From Xestospongia muta (taxonomy: Eukaryota > Porifera > Demospongiae > Haplosclerida > Petrosiidae), in assembly GCA_963693285.1 (NCBI GenBank), contig OY848921.1:7887229-7951228 (forward strand): a stretch of 64,000 nucleotides of DNA, in the 5' to 3' direction. The translations under genes and the position numbers were made by a program. Numbering within the stretch: the stretch's first letter is position 1; the number at the start of each line of letters is the position of its first letter. Below the pieces are notes generated by a model. That model saw nothing but the letters and a program-made list of their open reading frames with translations. It searched no databases and was not told the DNA's origin. Shown piece after piece: positions 1-20,124 of this stretch.

Positions 1-3000
1 GTCCTCCTCATCTTTAAATTTACTTTCATTTTCCATACACCAGTCTTGTAAAGTGTCTTCATCAGCATCTTCTCCTAGCTCAGAAAATGCTGCTAAAACA
101 ACTGACACCTTATATTCATCAATTTTAGTTAGTGTGTTGTAGATCTTTCTTTGTTGTTCATTAAAGCTGGAGGGATCTAATTGAGAAGTTACACTTAAGG
201 TGCCAATAGATTTTTTTTCTTTTGGTTTCACACTTGTCATGTCATTAGTAGCAAATTGCTTCATTACATTTGATAGAGCTATGTTTATCTTTGACTGGTC
301 AGGTTGAGGTGTGACAGACAAGAGAAGCTGCTTTAATTTGGTGGAAGCTGTTGAGTCAGGATTTTTCTTCAATTTCCCAAACTCTTGACGTAAATCCAGC
401 AGCTGTTGAGAGGTATAGTAATTCAAATGGGGATACTTTTTACGATGACTTTGAACACTTCTCTGCCAGTTAGCTAGAGCTTCTTCCATTTCAAGAATCA
501 TTTTATCAAACTCTGCTTTCTTATATTGACTACATCCACATTCTAAACGAAAGTGTGTATAGTCAACATAACCAGCCTCTTGTAATTTGATTAACAGCTC
601 AGACACTCGCTCAATTTTAGAGAGGGTCTGTTAAATTTAAAACAAGGATTAATTGTTCTATTTAGGTTGTTTAGAAGTCATCACACATCAATATATATAT
701 GCATGTATAATATACAAGTAGTTTAGCAAATATATATATAAGTATATATGTAACTACTAGTTCAATATTGAGACTGAATTTGATTGTACAAATTCAAAAG
801 AGAATTTGAACAGATACTTTTTCAAGTGATATTTAATGTTAAAACATTTTATTAGCTACATTTACTACAACATGGTCAATAAAGAACTGACAAGATAAAC
901 CAACTAACCTCAATAAATTTGTTGACATTGTCAGCATTTTCAGCTGCTACTAATACCAGTTTACTTTGTAGTTCTCTAAGATCATCAAGTTTGAATACTT
1001 TCTGAGTGCCTTGATCAGATGTTACTCTCATTCGTAGACACACAGCATCATCAGAACGATGAAGTATCCTTCCCGGAATAGCTTCAATGTAATAGATACC
1101 CCTAGTATTCATCAAGTTCATTTGTTCAACATTGTTTCTCTGAAAATCAGAGAGTGTTTCTTGAACTCTTTTCAATTCCCCAAGTCTTGCATTACAAGAT
1201 TCCTGTAATCAAAATTAATATCATGACAGTTCCACGAGAATAAAACTTACAGTGATTTCACGTAAGTTAGGATTCTCATCAACAAACTTCCACAAACTTT
1301 TACATCTGTTAACCAATGTCTCACAATTCTCATCAAGACTGACATCATATATAAGAGGAGCAAAGGCGCTTCCAAATTTGAGGAGATCTTGAAGCAGTTG
1401 CTTTACCAAGTCACCTTCCATTGTTTGATTAGCAATTTGTATGACATTTTGCAACTGACCAACATCTATTGGTATTTATATATAAATAAAATAATAGTAA
1501 TTATTAGTACATAATTTACTTTTGGCAATTTCTCTAACCCATTCAACTAATGTCATACAAGAACAAAATGCTTCCAAACAAGCACGACGACGTGGATTGT
1601 TTGCAATATCTTTAAGAATACCAGCTGTTTCTGCTGCAGTATTTTCAACAGTAGACAGAGTAATATCTGTACTTGATTCCTGTTGATGACATTTATAAGT
1701 GATAAAATATTATTTGCTGTAATTTACCTCTGGCATTAACAAAGCTTCAACAGCACTAAAATCTCCAGTCAGTTTAAGTGTCTCCTTTAATTGTATTAGT
1801 GTTTTTGCAGTATAAGAATAACGACAAAGTTCTTGGTAGTCTGATATCTTCTGAGCAGCATCTCTGATCCATCTTTTGTCAGTCACCTCAAAAGCATCAC
1901 ACCATTTACTTAACTCTTCTTCGATCTCTTTCAAATGAGACATTCCTTCAAAAAAATAAGCTACTTTCTTTAAAGGAAGCTTTAAGCCATCACGAAGATT
2001 TTGAAGATCAGCTTTAAGCTCAGCACACATTGGTTTCCATAATTCATTGACAACAATTTCTAGAGTTACAACTGATTCAAGTGGCTTCTTGACATGATAT
2101 TCTTTCTTTTCCTTGGCAAACACTTTGAGAAAGATACTTAAAGATAACCCCTCATGATGAGTTAATATAAACACTTGCTCTATCACATCATCAGAAACTG
2201 GAATAGGACAGTGTTTGAAAACTAATAGAGTATGCTCCCAGAGGTCTGACACTGGAGTCAAAGTGTAGTTTGACTCAAGAACTTTCTTCATCTTATTAGT
2301 CTCAACTACAAAATATTGATAAAGATTTAATAAAAACCTTGTTATGGTTATGTTAAAATTGCTAACCTTCAGCAAACTCTTGAAATGTATGCGCAAAGTG
2401 CATCAGTTTTTTGTTTCGTTCTTTGAATTTACTATATGCACTAACTTCTAATTCAAGTGCTTTAAGTGCCTCTCTGTGCTCTTTGAAAACACCAATTGAA
2501 ATGAAAGATTTGACTATCTCCTTGGTCTTCACAAAGTCACCAGCCTTATAAAACTCATCTAAATCTTTAGGAGTGACTTGTCTGGTATTCAAATCATTAA
2601 CAAACTTTGTCAAGTGTGCTCTAGCTTGTTCACAAATCCTCTGAGCAGCCCTTTCTTCCTCTGTCTTTGGAACTATGCCTGTATTAAGCATATGTCCTAT
2701 AAAATTAAAGAAGCTAAATTTACTAAGGACAAATGAGAGCTTGTACCATAAATTTCCAAAATTTCAGGCCATGAGTTCCAAAAAAGAGAAACAAATGTAA
2801 CATCAGCACCTGGTGGATACTTTGAGGACAAAATGGCTCCAAGAATTGGTAGATTTTGAGAAGGTAAACCACCTTTCAATGAGCTCAACAAATGATGTGT
2901 TTGATCATCCTATATTGATCTCAATAAGGTTATTTATATAGGCAATAAAACTCACTTCATCAGGTGCAGCAGTTCTTGCTGATTGCAAAACACTCTTAAG

Positions 3001-6000
3001 TAAAGCATCGATAACTTTTGGCTCATTTGAATTTTCAAAGGAACTATGTAATATGTTAACCTTTGCTTGAAGTTGCATCTGGAAATATTAACCTAATATA
3101 TAAATTATGAATGCATTCGTCATACCTTATCAAGACGCATTGACAGCTTTAAATCAATACTTTTTTCCCAACTCTCTTTGATATTTTTGCACACCTTGAT
3201 CTGATACATGTCACACCAATCCTATTATTAATAATGTTAACATGATATAACAATTAATGATAATTCATATAACATTACTTTTAATTCATTCATAATTTCA
3301 GATTCAATAGGTTCTGTGCCATGTACATTCTGCATCCAAGTAATTATTTGGTTACTCAGCTCTATTATATATTCTTCTGATGATTGCACTGAGTTTTTGC
3401 TAATGGCCATTAAGAGTAACTCAATTGATGCTTTGAAAAGAAATGCAGTGTCTGGCAATTTACTAGCAACCACTTTACGCACAATCTTATTTGCACCTTT
3501 ATAACATAATACAGCTTCTTCCTTTTCAGCATACCTGTTACAAAAGTGAGATTATAATTTCTGAAGCATTTAAACAAACTCTTCTATCTGGTGTATTTTA
3601 TCACTAATATAAACTAGGTAAATTTGTTAATTTATCCAAGACCATTAAATGGAGAACTTACACATTTGTGATTAGATTGACAAGTCCACGAATTGCTTCT
3701 GTCAGCTAAAATTACAAATAATTACTTGCACTATACACAATGACATATGACTACCTGATCATTTAATTCTAGTCTAGGCAAATATTCCTCACCAAGTAGC
3801 CAACAAGCAAATAGAGAAGATTCTGGATAGTCTCGAACACGGATGATTAATTCTCCAAATGGACATGCAGCAATGAAAGCTCTGGGCATAAGCCAGTCAT
3901 ATTGAAAATAAGGCCGCACCAAGTTAAAGGCATTAAAGGCAAATCTATTTGAAGATGCCTTTAAGTGGCGTGCTTAATTAAACAAAATGCTTACCTTTTA
4001 CATTGAGCTGTAGGCAATTCAGAAAGAAGTTTCTGAACATCCAATCCACAAAATAAAGTAGGAAAAATATCTTTTTTAACATTTGGCAGAGCAAAAGGTT
4101 TCTTTGGAACAAATGAATCGTGTTTGATTACATGTAATAGTGGCAGGAGACCCATCCATTCATATTGTAGCTTTTGAATAGCAACATTGCATAAGGTAAA
4201 GAGTATTGGTTGAAGACACTGACTCCTATAAAAGCAAATTGAACTGTCAAATATTAGTACATCAGTTACTGACTTATATTTGCTGTCAAGAGTCTTGATC
4301 ATTGTTACACATTTCTCAAAATCAGTAATAGGAATATAGAAAGTGGTTAGTATTTCCAGAGTGGAAGCTATGTCATTTACAAGGTATTTTGTATTAACAT
4401 TAGAGAATAAAGAGCTTGTGACCAGTGCTTCAATCATGATAAAGCCAGAATGAAATCTCTCTAAACCAAACAATGACTTCAATTTTGCAGCTACTTTTTC
4501 AAGAAGTAACTAAACATAAGATAATGATCTCATTAATGGGATATGTAATACTAACCTTGTCAATTTCTTCAGAATAAGATTTATCCATTTTACTCACATT
4601 ACCACCTCTCACAAGATACTTACAGTATCTTAAACTTTTTATTATAGAACTTAAGTATTGGCCCTTCTTTTCTGCTTCTTCAAATACTTTGCTAGTGAGT
4701 ACTGACATCCACTGCTTGTCAAAAGCCCAATCCAGGTATAGAGAAAGTGCATTGGTAGTTGCTTCTAATCCAGGTTTTTTCCAAACTTTAAACCAACTTA
4801 CACTATCTTTTGGAATAATCATAGGATCATATTGAATATACTCTACAAAACATTATATGATATCAAAGTTACAACATCCATAATGCCAATACCTGAATCT
4901 GATGAATTCATTTCTACAACTCGAAAATTAGCTGAGTTATGAACTGAAAGATGTTCATACTCAACTAAATAGCCTTTGCTTTTGCTCCTTTTCTTAATCC
5001 TGAAGGCATAGGTATAACGAAACATCATTTTCCCGTGTTTTGTCCGAGTAAATTCATCAGGAATTGGTAGTTTGCAGTAAAGTATAAAGAAGTTCTCTTT
5101 TTTGTAGATACTTAAGTACAGAAATTATTAAATAATGAGCACTGATCAGAAATTCACACCTAACCATTTAAACTTCCCAAATAAAGATTCTGTATTGTTG
5201 ATCTCTGGTGAAATGATTGAAACTCCTAAATTATCAGATCCTAGATCCCACATAGATTTGTCCACAATGGCATAAAGTGTGATCTTTCTTTTACAGTCTT
5301 TCACAAACATTTCTGGAGGAGACCTATATACCATGATAAAGTTTATTTGTCTCAAAAGCAAATTAAATCAGTAAAATGTACTATAAACTAACCACTTTTG
5401 CCGAGAACCCTTCAAATTTCCTGCAAATATTTGTTTCAAAAGTATATTTTCATCATCATCATCATCATAGTCCTATTCCACAAAAATCTTCATTAAATTT
5501 CATTAACTTAAGCTTACTTTTTCAAAATCTTCATTCTCCTGTTCTTCTTGTTCTTGTTCTTCATCATCAGATGGAAAGTCAATCAACTTAGCTGTAATAA
5601 CTTCTATGTAAAATCGTTTAACCATAATATTAATACATACAAACTATATCATCAGCTGTTTCCATTTCACAAACTTCAGAAGATCTCAGAGCATTCAAAA
5701 AAGTATCCCAGATATACGGCTTATTCTGTGTATCTTTCCAGGCATCCAATACATTACTGTAAGCATCTTCTGATGGCAATTCTGACAGGATTCGAAGTCT
5801 GTCTTCTGGCACTCCTAGTTGCCTCCCAAGTGGTTTCCATTTCATCGCAAGTTTTTCAGACAAGTTTTTAAGAATTATATCATCAGGAACATCTTTGAAA
5901 ATGACTTTTTCTATAAAAGAAAAAGCAACAATGCTCCAGGCTAACTATACTGCAATAAATCAAGACAACAAGTTAATCACTATAAGAGTTAATCAGTTTA

Positions 6001-8023
6001 AGAACTCACTTGTAGCTTACATATATGGATTACTATGAAAACCCAAAATTCATGTGAATTACTCACTATATAAGTTATTGCTTTGTATAAGTACAACATA
6101 TCAACAAATTATGCAGTGAGTAATTCATATAATTCTAGATTCCATAGTATTCTACCTATTTAAGCTACAAATTTGTTAAAATAGCTGATTAATTTAAAAA
6201 GTGATATACTGTTAAAGTACATGGGGTAAGCCCAGATCACAAACTTGAGCTAATATTAAAAGAATCTGAAGGTTTGAAAATAGACTGGTCACCACTAGTA
6301 TATTCAAAAGCTTGTCATTATTGAAGAAAATTTAAGCAAGGTACCAGCTAGTGCATGGATCTCCTACTCCTATTCATTCTTTCTCATGTCCATCAATCTC
6401 GCCCTTAAGACATACAAAAATTATTTTTCAACCTGCAATGAAAATGTTGCAAATTGCATGGACCAGGCCAGATTAAAATTGGATCAGCTGGATCACGCTA
6501 CAGCTATTACATCTACTATAAAAGCTAAATTTGAGTAATTCCAATCTTAATAATATGTTGCTGCAACAATGAATAGTATACACTTAAGTAAGCTATGCAA
6601 GCAGGATCCAAAATAAACTGTGCTATCTTCCTATTAACTACTTTATCTCATACTATTACCATTAGGATTCAAATTTTCTGAGTATTGTTGATCTGGAGAT
6701 GTCTCTATGGAAAAGTGATGAATGACATGCATAATCCTGGAAGGAACTCACTGTCTGAATTCTCTGACTGTGTTTGTGAGTGTTCTTGACCTGGACTTGG
6801 TTCTGTGGAGAAGTGATGAAGAGTATGGTATAAAAAGAAACTCACTATGAACACTGCTATCCTCTTGTGAGCTTTTTGAATCTCTTCTTCCAAGTATGTC
6901 CTTGGAGGGAGGTTGTCCCACTACAACTGGTAGATTAGAACCACGTTGCTGTGGGGTGGCACCTTCATCTATTTGCCGTGGGGTGGCACCTTCATCTATA
7001 ATAGTAAATTTTGACTAATTAAAATTCCTTTTGAAATAATTGTAGCACCATGGTAATACATACAATTATTGCATATTGCTTGATAAAAATGAACTAGTAC
7101 TTACCAATATGGAAATTATTGTTCTGTTGTTTCATCGGCAGTGCATGTCCTGAAGATTTGTTGTCTTTGGGTTGTAGTGGGTGATCTGATGTCTCAACAC
7201 CTTGTACTTTTCCAGTTTGTGGTTTTGGCAGTTTAGTAACATCTGTGGATGTAGAGTCAGGTATAGAGTTACCATTTGAGCCATGTTCTTGTGATTGTAA
7301 AGATGCTTCTCCTCCTTTCTCTTTGGGAGGAGGTTGTTCAACTCCTGGCTCAGTAGTTGATGTAGATTTAACAACAGCAGCTGATGATTGAACCTCTCCT
7401 AGAACATGGTCACTTTTTTGTGATGGTAAGGATCCAGGCTCCTCTGTGCTAGGTAGCGGAAGACCAGGGGCTTCATCTACAAATAAATATTAACATATTT
7501 AAGTGGCTCACAAAATATACAGTATTACTTGGCTTTAGATCCAGCTGTTTGTGATCTGAAGGTGATCCTGTGGAAATGTCATTACATGATAAAGTGGGAA
7601 GTTGAGGAGCTTACTAGTACTACTGGATGCAGTATCCTGTTCTCCATTTGATGGAGTTTGCAGAGTAGGTTTGGAGGATGATGACTGGACCATTCCAGGA
7701 ACATGAGGTGAGGCTGCAGGCTCATTTGTATCAGATTGTTTTGAACTAGGAGCGCTAGCTGTATCTAGGTCAATGTCAACAAGTCCACAGCCATCTACAC
7801 AAATAACTGAATCTTCTTCTCTTAACAATATTCCACTACAGTTGTAGCAGTATACCATTACATCTTTGTAATTCGTTTCCACATCATCTGGAGTTGTCTC
7901 AATAGAAAGCGTAAAATTAGGTATCTTTTTTCTGCAAGCTGTGCATAATATCTTCGTACTGGACTTTGAAAGCAGCTTCTTGCAGAAAACACAATGATTG
8001 ATTGCTTTTTCTAGAGTTGCCAT
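1..8023 (-). CDS. RNF213: RNF213/mysterin-like giant E3 ligase, N-terminal part (3' end beyond left edge)
   Basis: Multi-exon gene whose visible part matches the N-terminal zinc finger, CBM20-like region and stalk of RNF213; the AAA+ and RING/E3 parts would lie beyond position 1. Start ATG at 8023 begins MATLEKAINHC. The first coding exon (7615-8023) has paired cysteines (CVFC, CTAC, CYNC) like the RNF213 N-terminal finger. Low-complexity exons follow (7530-7568, 7105-7477, 6848-6998, 6752-6803, 6661-6703), then a death domain (5641-5911; KWKPLGRQLGV) and an acidic linker (about 5390-5589). A CBM20-like segment (about 4850-5361) and a helical stalk come next. Stalk landmarks are GLLPLLHVIKHD near 4150, LKETLKLTGDFSAVEALL near 1780, NTRGIYYIEA near 1095, and ANWQRSVQSH...NYYTSQQL in the exon at 1-628; each aligns in order with human RNF213. 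Joining the zinc/death exons to the stalk as one gene is inferred from order and strand. RNF213 is a large ubiquitin ligase in lipid and antimicrobial defence. Confidence 0.82.
5641..5911 (-). other. Death-domain exon of the RNF213-like gene
   Basis: The exon reads from acceptor ...tttatag at about 5912 to donor gtatg at 5640. Its translation has the six-helix death-domain pattern: LSEKLAMKWKPLGRQLGV, then RLRILSEL, then an acidic turn, NVLDAWKD, and WDTFLNALRSS. The conserved W and LGR..LG positions are present. Human RNF213 has no death domain, so this is either a lineage-specific domain gain or a separate small gene spliced upstream. An acidic exon (5519-5589) links it to the CBM20-like segment on the same strand. 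Confidence 0.75.
6010..6170. repeat. Inverted-repeat element (MITE-like) in an RNF213-like intron
   Basis: The two ends are diverged inverted copies of each other. The left arm begins TTGTAGCTTA and the right end, reverse complemented, also begins TTGTAGCTTA. Both continue to GAATTACTCACT about 50 bp in. It is about 160 bp with almost no unique centre and no coding capacity. It sits in the intron between the death-domain exon and the exon at 6661-6703. The rest of the 5912-6660 intron shows nothing recognisable. Confidence 0.6.
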
Positions 8024-10141
8024 TCTTACTGCAACCCAGATAAATGTTGCAAGAGCTCTGAGAGTAATATTTTTATGTAACATCTATACACATGCCCATT
8101 GAAGCCATTCAAGTACATATGTATTCAAAGGGAAAACCCTATAATATACACACATATTAGATATGTAGGTGCAAACAAGTCAGTTATAAAGCAATAGATA
8201 TGTAACAAAACAATTAACTCTACTAGTCCATTTCCTTAAACTTAGAACAGGTGTTCTCTCTAGAGTAAAAATTGTTTTGGTACAAAACTTACGTAATTTG
8301 TTGGAACATCAGTATAAAATCAATTTTAAAGTATTGGAAATCTGACATTGCATACATCAGCATTTGATTGTTTTAACAAATGATGTGACTAGTTGTCATA
8401 GTATCAATAAATTTCCTGTCATAATTGCTGTGAGTAAAGTTATGATAATAAGGCAAAGTAAAGCTGTGACAAGTGTACACTCTCTCATACATGTACCTGT
8501 ATATAACAATGTATAAGTGTATGACATTACCTTTATATAAAGTTCAGTAGATTACTATATTGTGTATACAACTATATACATGACTTTATTAGATGGAAGT
8601 ATCATATACTCTAATCTATGAAGGAGTGTACACTAACCATCCTGTTCATAGTATTGGTCTGTTTCTTATCATAATTTAACTCATATAGCAGCTGCGATGA
8701 CAATCATAGTCATACCTAGCAGACATTTTGTTGCTTAATATAACTAAATCATTTTAGCAGTGAAATACATATAGAACTCAAAGAAGCAGTTAAGCAAGAC
8801 TTATTTGCATAGATTACCAGCTATACCCTGTAAAAATTGATTTGTTGATTTAACTAATATATTGTTATATAGGTTGCATGTAGCAAACTTAGTGTGATGT
8901 AAAAGTAAATACAACACTGTTTCTATTACTAATGTATTACTGTTTAGTAGTTAATAGTACATTAGTAATCAAAACAGTGTTATGTTTTATAACAATTAAT
9001 ATGTTTATACTTTTAAAATCCATTTTTTGGCACTCAGAGCAAATTCACATCAACATATACAACAGTTGCATTACAAACATATTTTCTGTAATGTATTTAC
9101 ATTTTTGCAACAAGTAAGTCTGCTACATACAGCCTGTGTGTTATATTTTGAGACAATTGGGCTACAATGTAGACAATGGGCTACTGACCAAACAATGATC
9201 GTTATATTTATTATATAATATAACAATATTATTTATGTATTATTGCACTGTTTCTGTACATTATTGAACAGCTGCTGTGGCTATAAAAAACACTTGAAAA
9301 AAACTAGTTTTTTGATCTCCTCACTATATGTTACCACACTGTGTAACCCCATAAAACAAATCCATTTTCATAGCTGCTGTATGAGTCAAATTATAAGAAA
9401 CTAACCAACACTATGAACAGTTTTGTTAGTGTACTCTATCTACTTCATAGAATAGAGTATAAATCTGTTATCTGTTATACACAGGTGTAGATATGACAGT
9501 GTCCACATATGTCACAGATTTACAGTGCTCATTATCATAGTTTCACTCATAGCAAGCAGTTATTATAGGATATCTATCAGAACTATAGCAAATAGTCTAA
9601 TTATCAGTTAAACAACCAATCAGATTTAACAGTTATATACATGAATAAATTGATTTTATATTGCTTATCCAACAATTTACATAGAATTTGTACTATGTAA
9701 TTTGATAATTTTCTATGTGCTATATAGAAACTATTAAAGGTTTGATTACAACTGAATTACATCTTTGTCTAAATGTTATTACTTAGTTGAAAAACTTAAT
9801 GTTAGCGTAACAAGCTAGCTCTACCTTCATAGAAAGTCAGTTTGATAATATCTAGAGTTATTAACAAACTCTTCATGAAATAGTGTACATATGAAAATTG
9901 TACCATCCTCCATCTATAAGGATGTCTTTACAATATGTACATTAATGATCTGTAGTACTTTGTTCATAGTACAGATGAGAAAGTTATTACTGGAGGTGCC
10001 ACTAGTCCAGCCATGACAATACTTGTGGGTAGTACTATCTAATTCACTGATTTGGACAGGTGTTCTGCGGCTATGCTATAATAAAAAAGGGAATTTTTGA
10101 GCACTAACAATTAAGAGAGCTACACTGTATTGCATAGCAAC
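8024..10141. other. Intergenic DNA, no gene seen
   Basis: AT-rich spacer between the 5' end of the RNF213-like gene and the 3' region of the TRAFD1-like gene. Only short, chance-like reading frames are present and none resembles a protein. It contains one short inverted repeat (8912-8982). Promoter elements of the minus-strand gene starting at 8023 must lie in its left part, but none can be named by eye. Confidence 0.6.
8912..8982. repeat. Short inverted repeat / hairpin
   Basis: Arms of about 24 bp (8912-8935 and 8959-8982) are near-perfect reverse complements, both reading CAACACTGTTT or TAACACTGTTT then ATTACTAATGTA from outside in, with a 23-bp AT-rich centre. It resembles a very small foldback element. 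No gene overlaps it. Confidence 0.6.
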
Positions 10142-10780
10142 TAATACATGCACTGAGTATAGCCTTTTCTACTGACTTATCCAAAGTGGGTTGGAACATT
10201 GGATGAATGTGTGTTCATTTAAAACAACTTTCAATTTAAGTTCTTGTAGATTAACCTACTAAGAAATTTAAACTTTCCAGAAGCTTAACCACACATGAAA
10301 CAGAAAATGACAATATCAGTATTACAAGAAATAGGTGACACTAAAGTGAACTACTTCAATGATATATTAAATTCATTTTTATTATTATAAAAACAACAGC
10401 TATATTATCAGACCTGGTTATCCTATTACATCTAGACAAAATAGTCAGTCTTCATATGTGACAAGTGTTAACATAGAAATAGACATTTTGTGCTGATACT
10501 AACAGTATTGTCTAAGTAATGTTATTTCTTTAGACACAAAGGATGTCAGAAATGTCAAAGACATGTTAATATATAGCAATACATAACTAGACACTATAGA
10601 TATAATGTGTTCATTATAATGTTAACACTCTCTACACATATTATGGTCTATAGTTGACACAAACTGTTAATATATGCTCTCACCAATACTGAGAACCACT
10701 GTTAATTATTATACCGGTATGATGAGAGTAATGAGGAGAAGGAATAGTTTCCAAATATACCACTAGCTCCACACACTCTG
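10142..10780. repeat. Diverged tandem duplication, copy A
   Basis: This block repeats, in the same orientation, as copy B at 10857-11580. Shared landmarks in the same order include CCAAAGTGGGTTGGAACATT, TGGAAGCTTAACCACACATG (TCC in place of TGG in A), and ACACAAAGGATGTCAGAAATG. Copy A lacks about 100 bp present in B (11055-11157). Its right end (10681-10780) resembles the terminal coding exon of the TRAFD1-like gene. Confidence 0.85.
10681..10780 (-). pseudogene. Decayed copy of the last-exon end of the TRAFD1-like gene
   Basis: This stretch aligns with the true 3' end of the TRAFD1-like coding region (11491-11580): both contain AATACTGAGAA, GTAATGAGGA, GGAATAGTTT and CACTAGCTCCAC. Small insertions and substitutions disrupt the frame, and the match stops after about 100 bp, so only the last 25-30 codons plus downstream DNA were duplicated. 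No other exon is present nearby, so it is a non-functional fragment made by the tandem duplication. Confidence 0.8.
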
Positions 10781-11497
10781 TGTATAAAATTACACTAAAT
10801 AAAGTGAAGTTTGCTCCTCTCATTTTCAAACCTGTATATTTTAACCTATGTAAGCATTAATACATACACTGAGCACAGCCCTTTCTACTAACTTATCCAA
10901 AGTGGGTTGGAACATTAGATGAATGTGTATTTATTAGAACAACTTTCAATTTAAGTTCTTGTAGATTAACCTACTAAGAAAATTAACCTTTCTGGAAGCT
11001 TAACCACACATGAAACGGAAAATGATAATATCAGTATTACAAGAAATAGGTGACAAGTTGCAGCTGATAGCCAAAAATCACATGATACTATCTTAGATAT
11101 CTAACTGATAATATATCAGTGGTTTATTAAGTGTGTGTCAATGGAATAATACATTATACTAAAGTGAACTACTTCAATGATATATTGAATTCATTTTTAT
11201 TATAATAAAAACAACAACTATATATCATTAGACCTAGCTATCCTGTTACATCTAGAAAAATAGTTAGTATTCATGTGACAAGTGTTGACAAAGAAATAGA
11301 CATTTTGTGCTGACACTAACAGTATTGTCTAAGTAATGTTATTTCTTTAGACACAAAGGATGTCAGAAATGTCAAAGATATGTAATATATAGCAATACAT
11401 AATTATACACTATAGATATAATGTGTTCATTACAATGTTAACACTCACTACATATATATGGTCTATAGTCATTATTAAGTGTTAATATGTGCTCTCC

Positions 11498-18210
<6,713 letters not shown>

Positions 18211-20124
18211 GGTAATATCACAGACACAGAACAGAGCTATACGACAGAACTAGGACCCAAAGCTAAGGCTATTAGATACCAAACTTAAAATAGTGATATT
18301 ATTCTAATTATAGTCTCAAGTGGACAGAACAAATCTAATGAAGTGATGAGTAGCTCAGTTCTTCTTATAATCTTTTGAAATTTGCAGTGCAGTATACAGC
18401 AAAACGGTGTAGTCCTAGGGAGTTTCCCACTAATTTTAAAACTACGTAATAATAAGAGTGGGAGTGGCGTTGTCATCAAAAGGTGTGGCTACAAAGCGGT
18501 AAATATTTAATATTCATAAGAATTGATCATTAAGATGAAAAATTGAATGTTGCAAGGATTACTAGCATTGACTATGTAGCTAGCAGAGCTTTTAGTATCA
18601 TTGATATGTTTTGCAGTAAAGGAAAATGGAATTTGTTGCAGATTGCAGTGTATGTCGGTGCTTGGTGGTCAGTACATGTTCATTCATTAAAATCAAAGGT
18701 TGCATACAACAATAAATTAATGATAAGTTAAGTACATGATCGTATAATACGTGGTTGAAAACAATTTTAGGACAATCTGACATACTTTCATGCCATATAC
18801 AAACACACATACACACATATATATAGGTCACATGACATGACAGTGTGCTTGCATGCCAACAGTATAGAAAGAGAGTGTGATGTATGATCATGAAGGCTTT
18901 CAGCATCTGACTTTAATCATAATACCAATAGTTGCCTTCCTAAAGGTAATTATGGATGCATATAGCTAAGATAACTGATATTACATTAATTGCACAACAT
19001 TTTAAAATAAGATTTTTGCATTTAGCAATTTAAGATATTTGCAATGTGTTTACTTAATAAAATACTGCTATATTTGGTAAATTGCCCATACTGTAATATA
19101 TACTCTGTTTAAACTAAAATGTATTATATATGCTTACAAAATATTTTCACTATTTATTAAAAAGTAACCTTGTTATATGCCTATAAAGACATTACTGGTA
19201 TATACAAGCTATATCTGTCTACATTTAGTACTTGTGGATATTGATCAGAGAACTAGAGGAGACTTCATACAAATGAATACAAACTGTTCAGACTTCAACT
19301 CAGAGGTATAGGTGACCATAAGGCAGACTACAATACTGCGTTGTTGCTATAGTACTTATGTATGATAGAGTAAGATCAACAAAACCAAGCAAGAGTTACT
19401 ATACTAACTGAAGTGAAATAGAACAGAGAGAGAGAAGAATTTAAAATCCTCTCATGTAAAGGTTGTTCACATTCTGTCTATGGGTCCAGCTGAGCCCTCA
19501 TACACAAGCGGGACCAGTAGTATACATGCATGTGAAAGAGGCTCATGACCTGTTTATATAACTGACATTTTCTCAAAATAACTGCCTTCATTCAAAATAT
19601 TAGAAGGCTTTCATTACTTCATCACTTATTGTTCCTTATAATTCTTAATGAAATGTGATGTGTGCATATTTTTTTTTTTATTTTTTCAGCCTATTACTAA
19701 AGGGAAAAGAAAAGAAAGTCATAATAAACCTATATATTTAGCAGGTTATAGTAATGTTACTACTTCGTATTGTTTTCACAAGATGTATGAAAAGGGACTC
19801 ATGACACATTTGATAACTAACATTCTCAGAATAACTGTCTTCATTGCAATGGATTAGAAGTCTTTCATCACTTCATTCTTTACTCTTCCCTATAATTCTT
19901 AATGAAACAATGGATAAACATTTCCTCATTATTCAGCTCATTACTAAAAGGAAAAAAAAAGGAAAGTAGCAATCATAATATTATTATAAATATTTACATT
20001 TATATGACAAAAACAGTATAGTATTATATATAGGGAAAAACCACAGGATCACTCACTATAGGTATTCCAGTAAATATAAATAATGCAACATGGACCAGCA
20101 TATACAACCTTGTCAAAGTAAGAA
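18211..20124. other. Intergenic region between divergent genes; contains a diverged tandem repeat
   Basis: No protein-like reading frame. It separates the minus-strand TRAFD1-like start (18210) from the plus-strand start at 20125, so both promoters should lie here. Two direct copies of about 190 bp (about 19540-19725 and 19795-19975) share CTCATGAC, TTCATTACTTCATC or its variant, CCTATAATTCTTAATGAAA and CATTACTAAA with a purine-rich end; they have drifted considerably. Confidence 0.6.
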
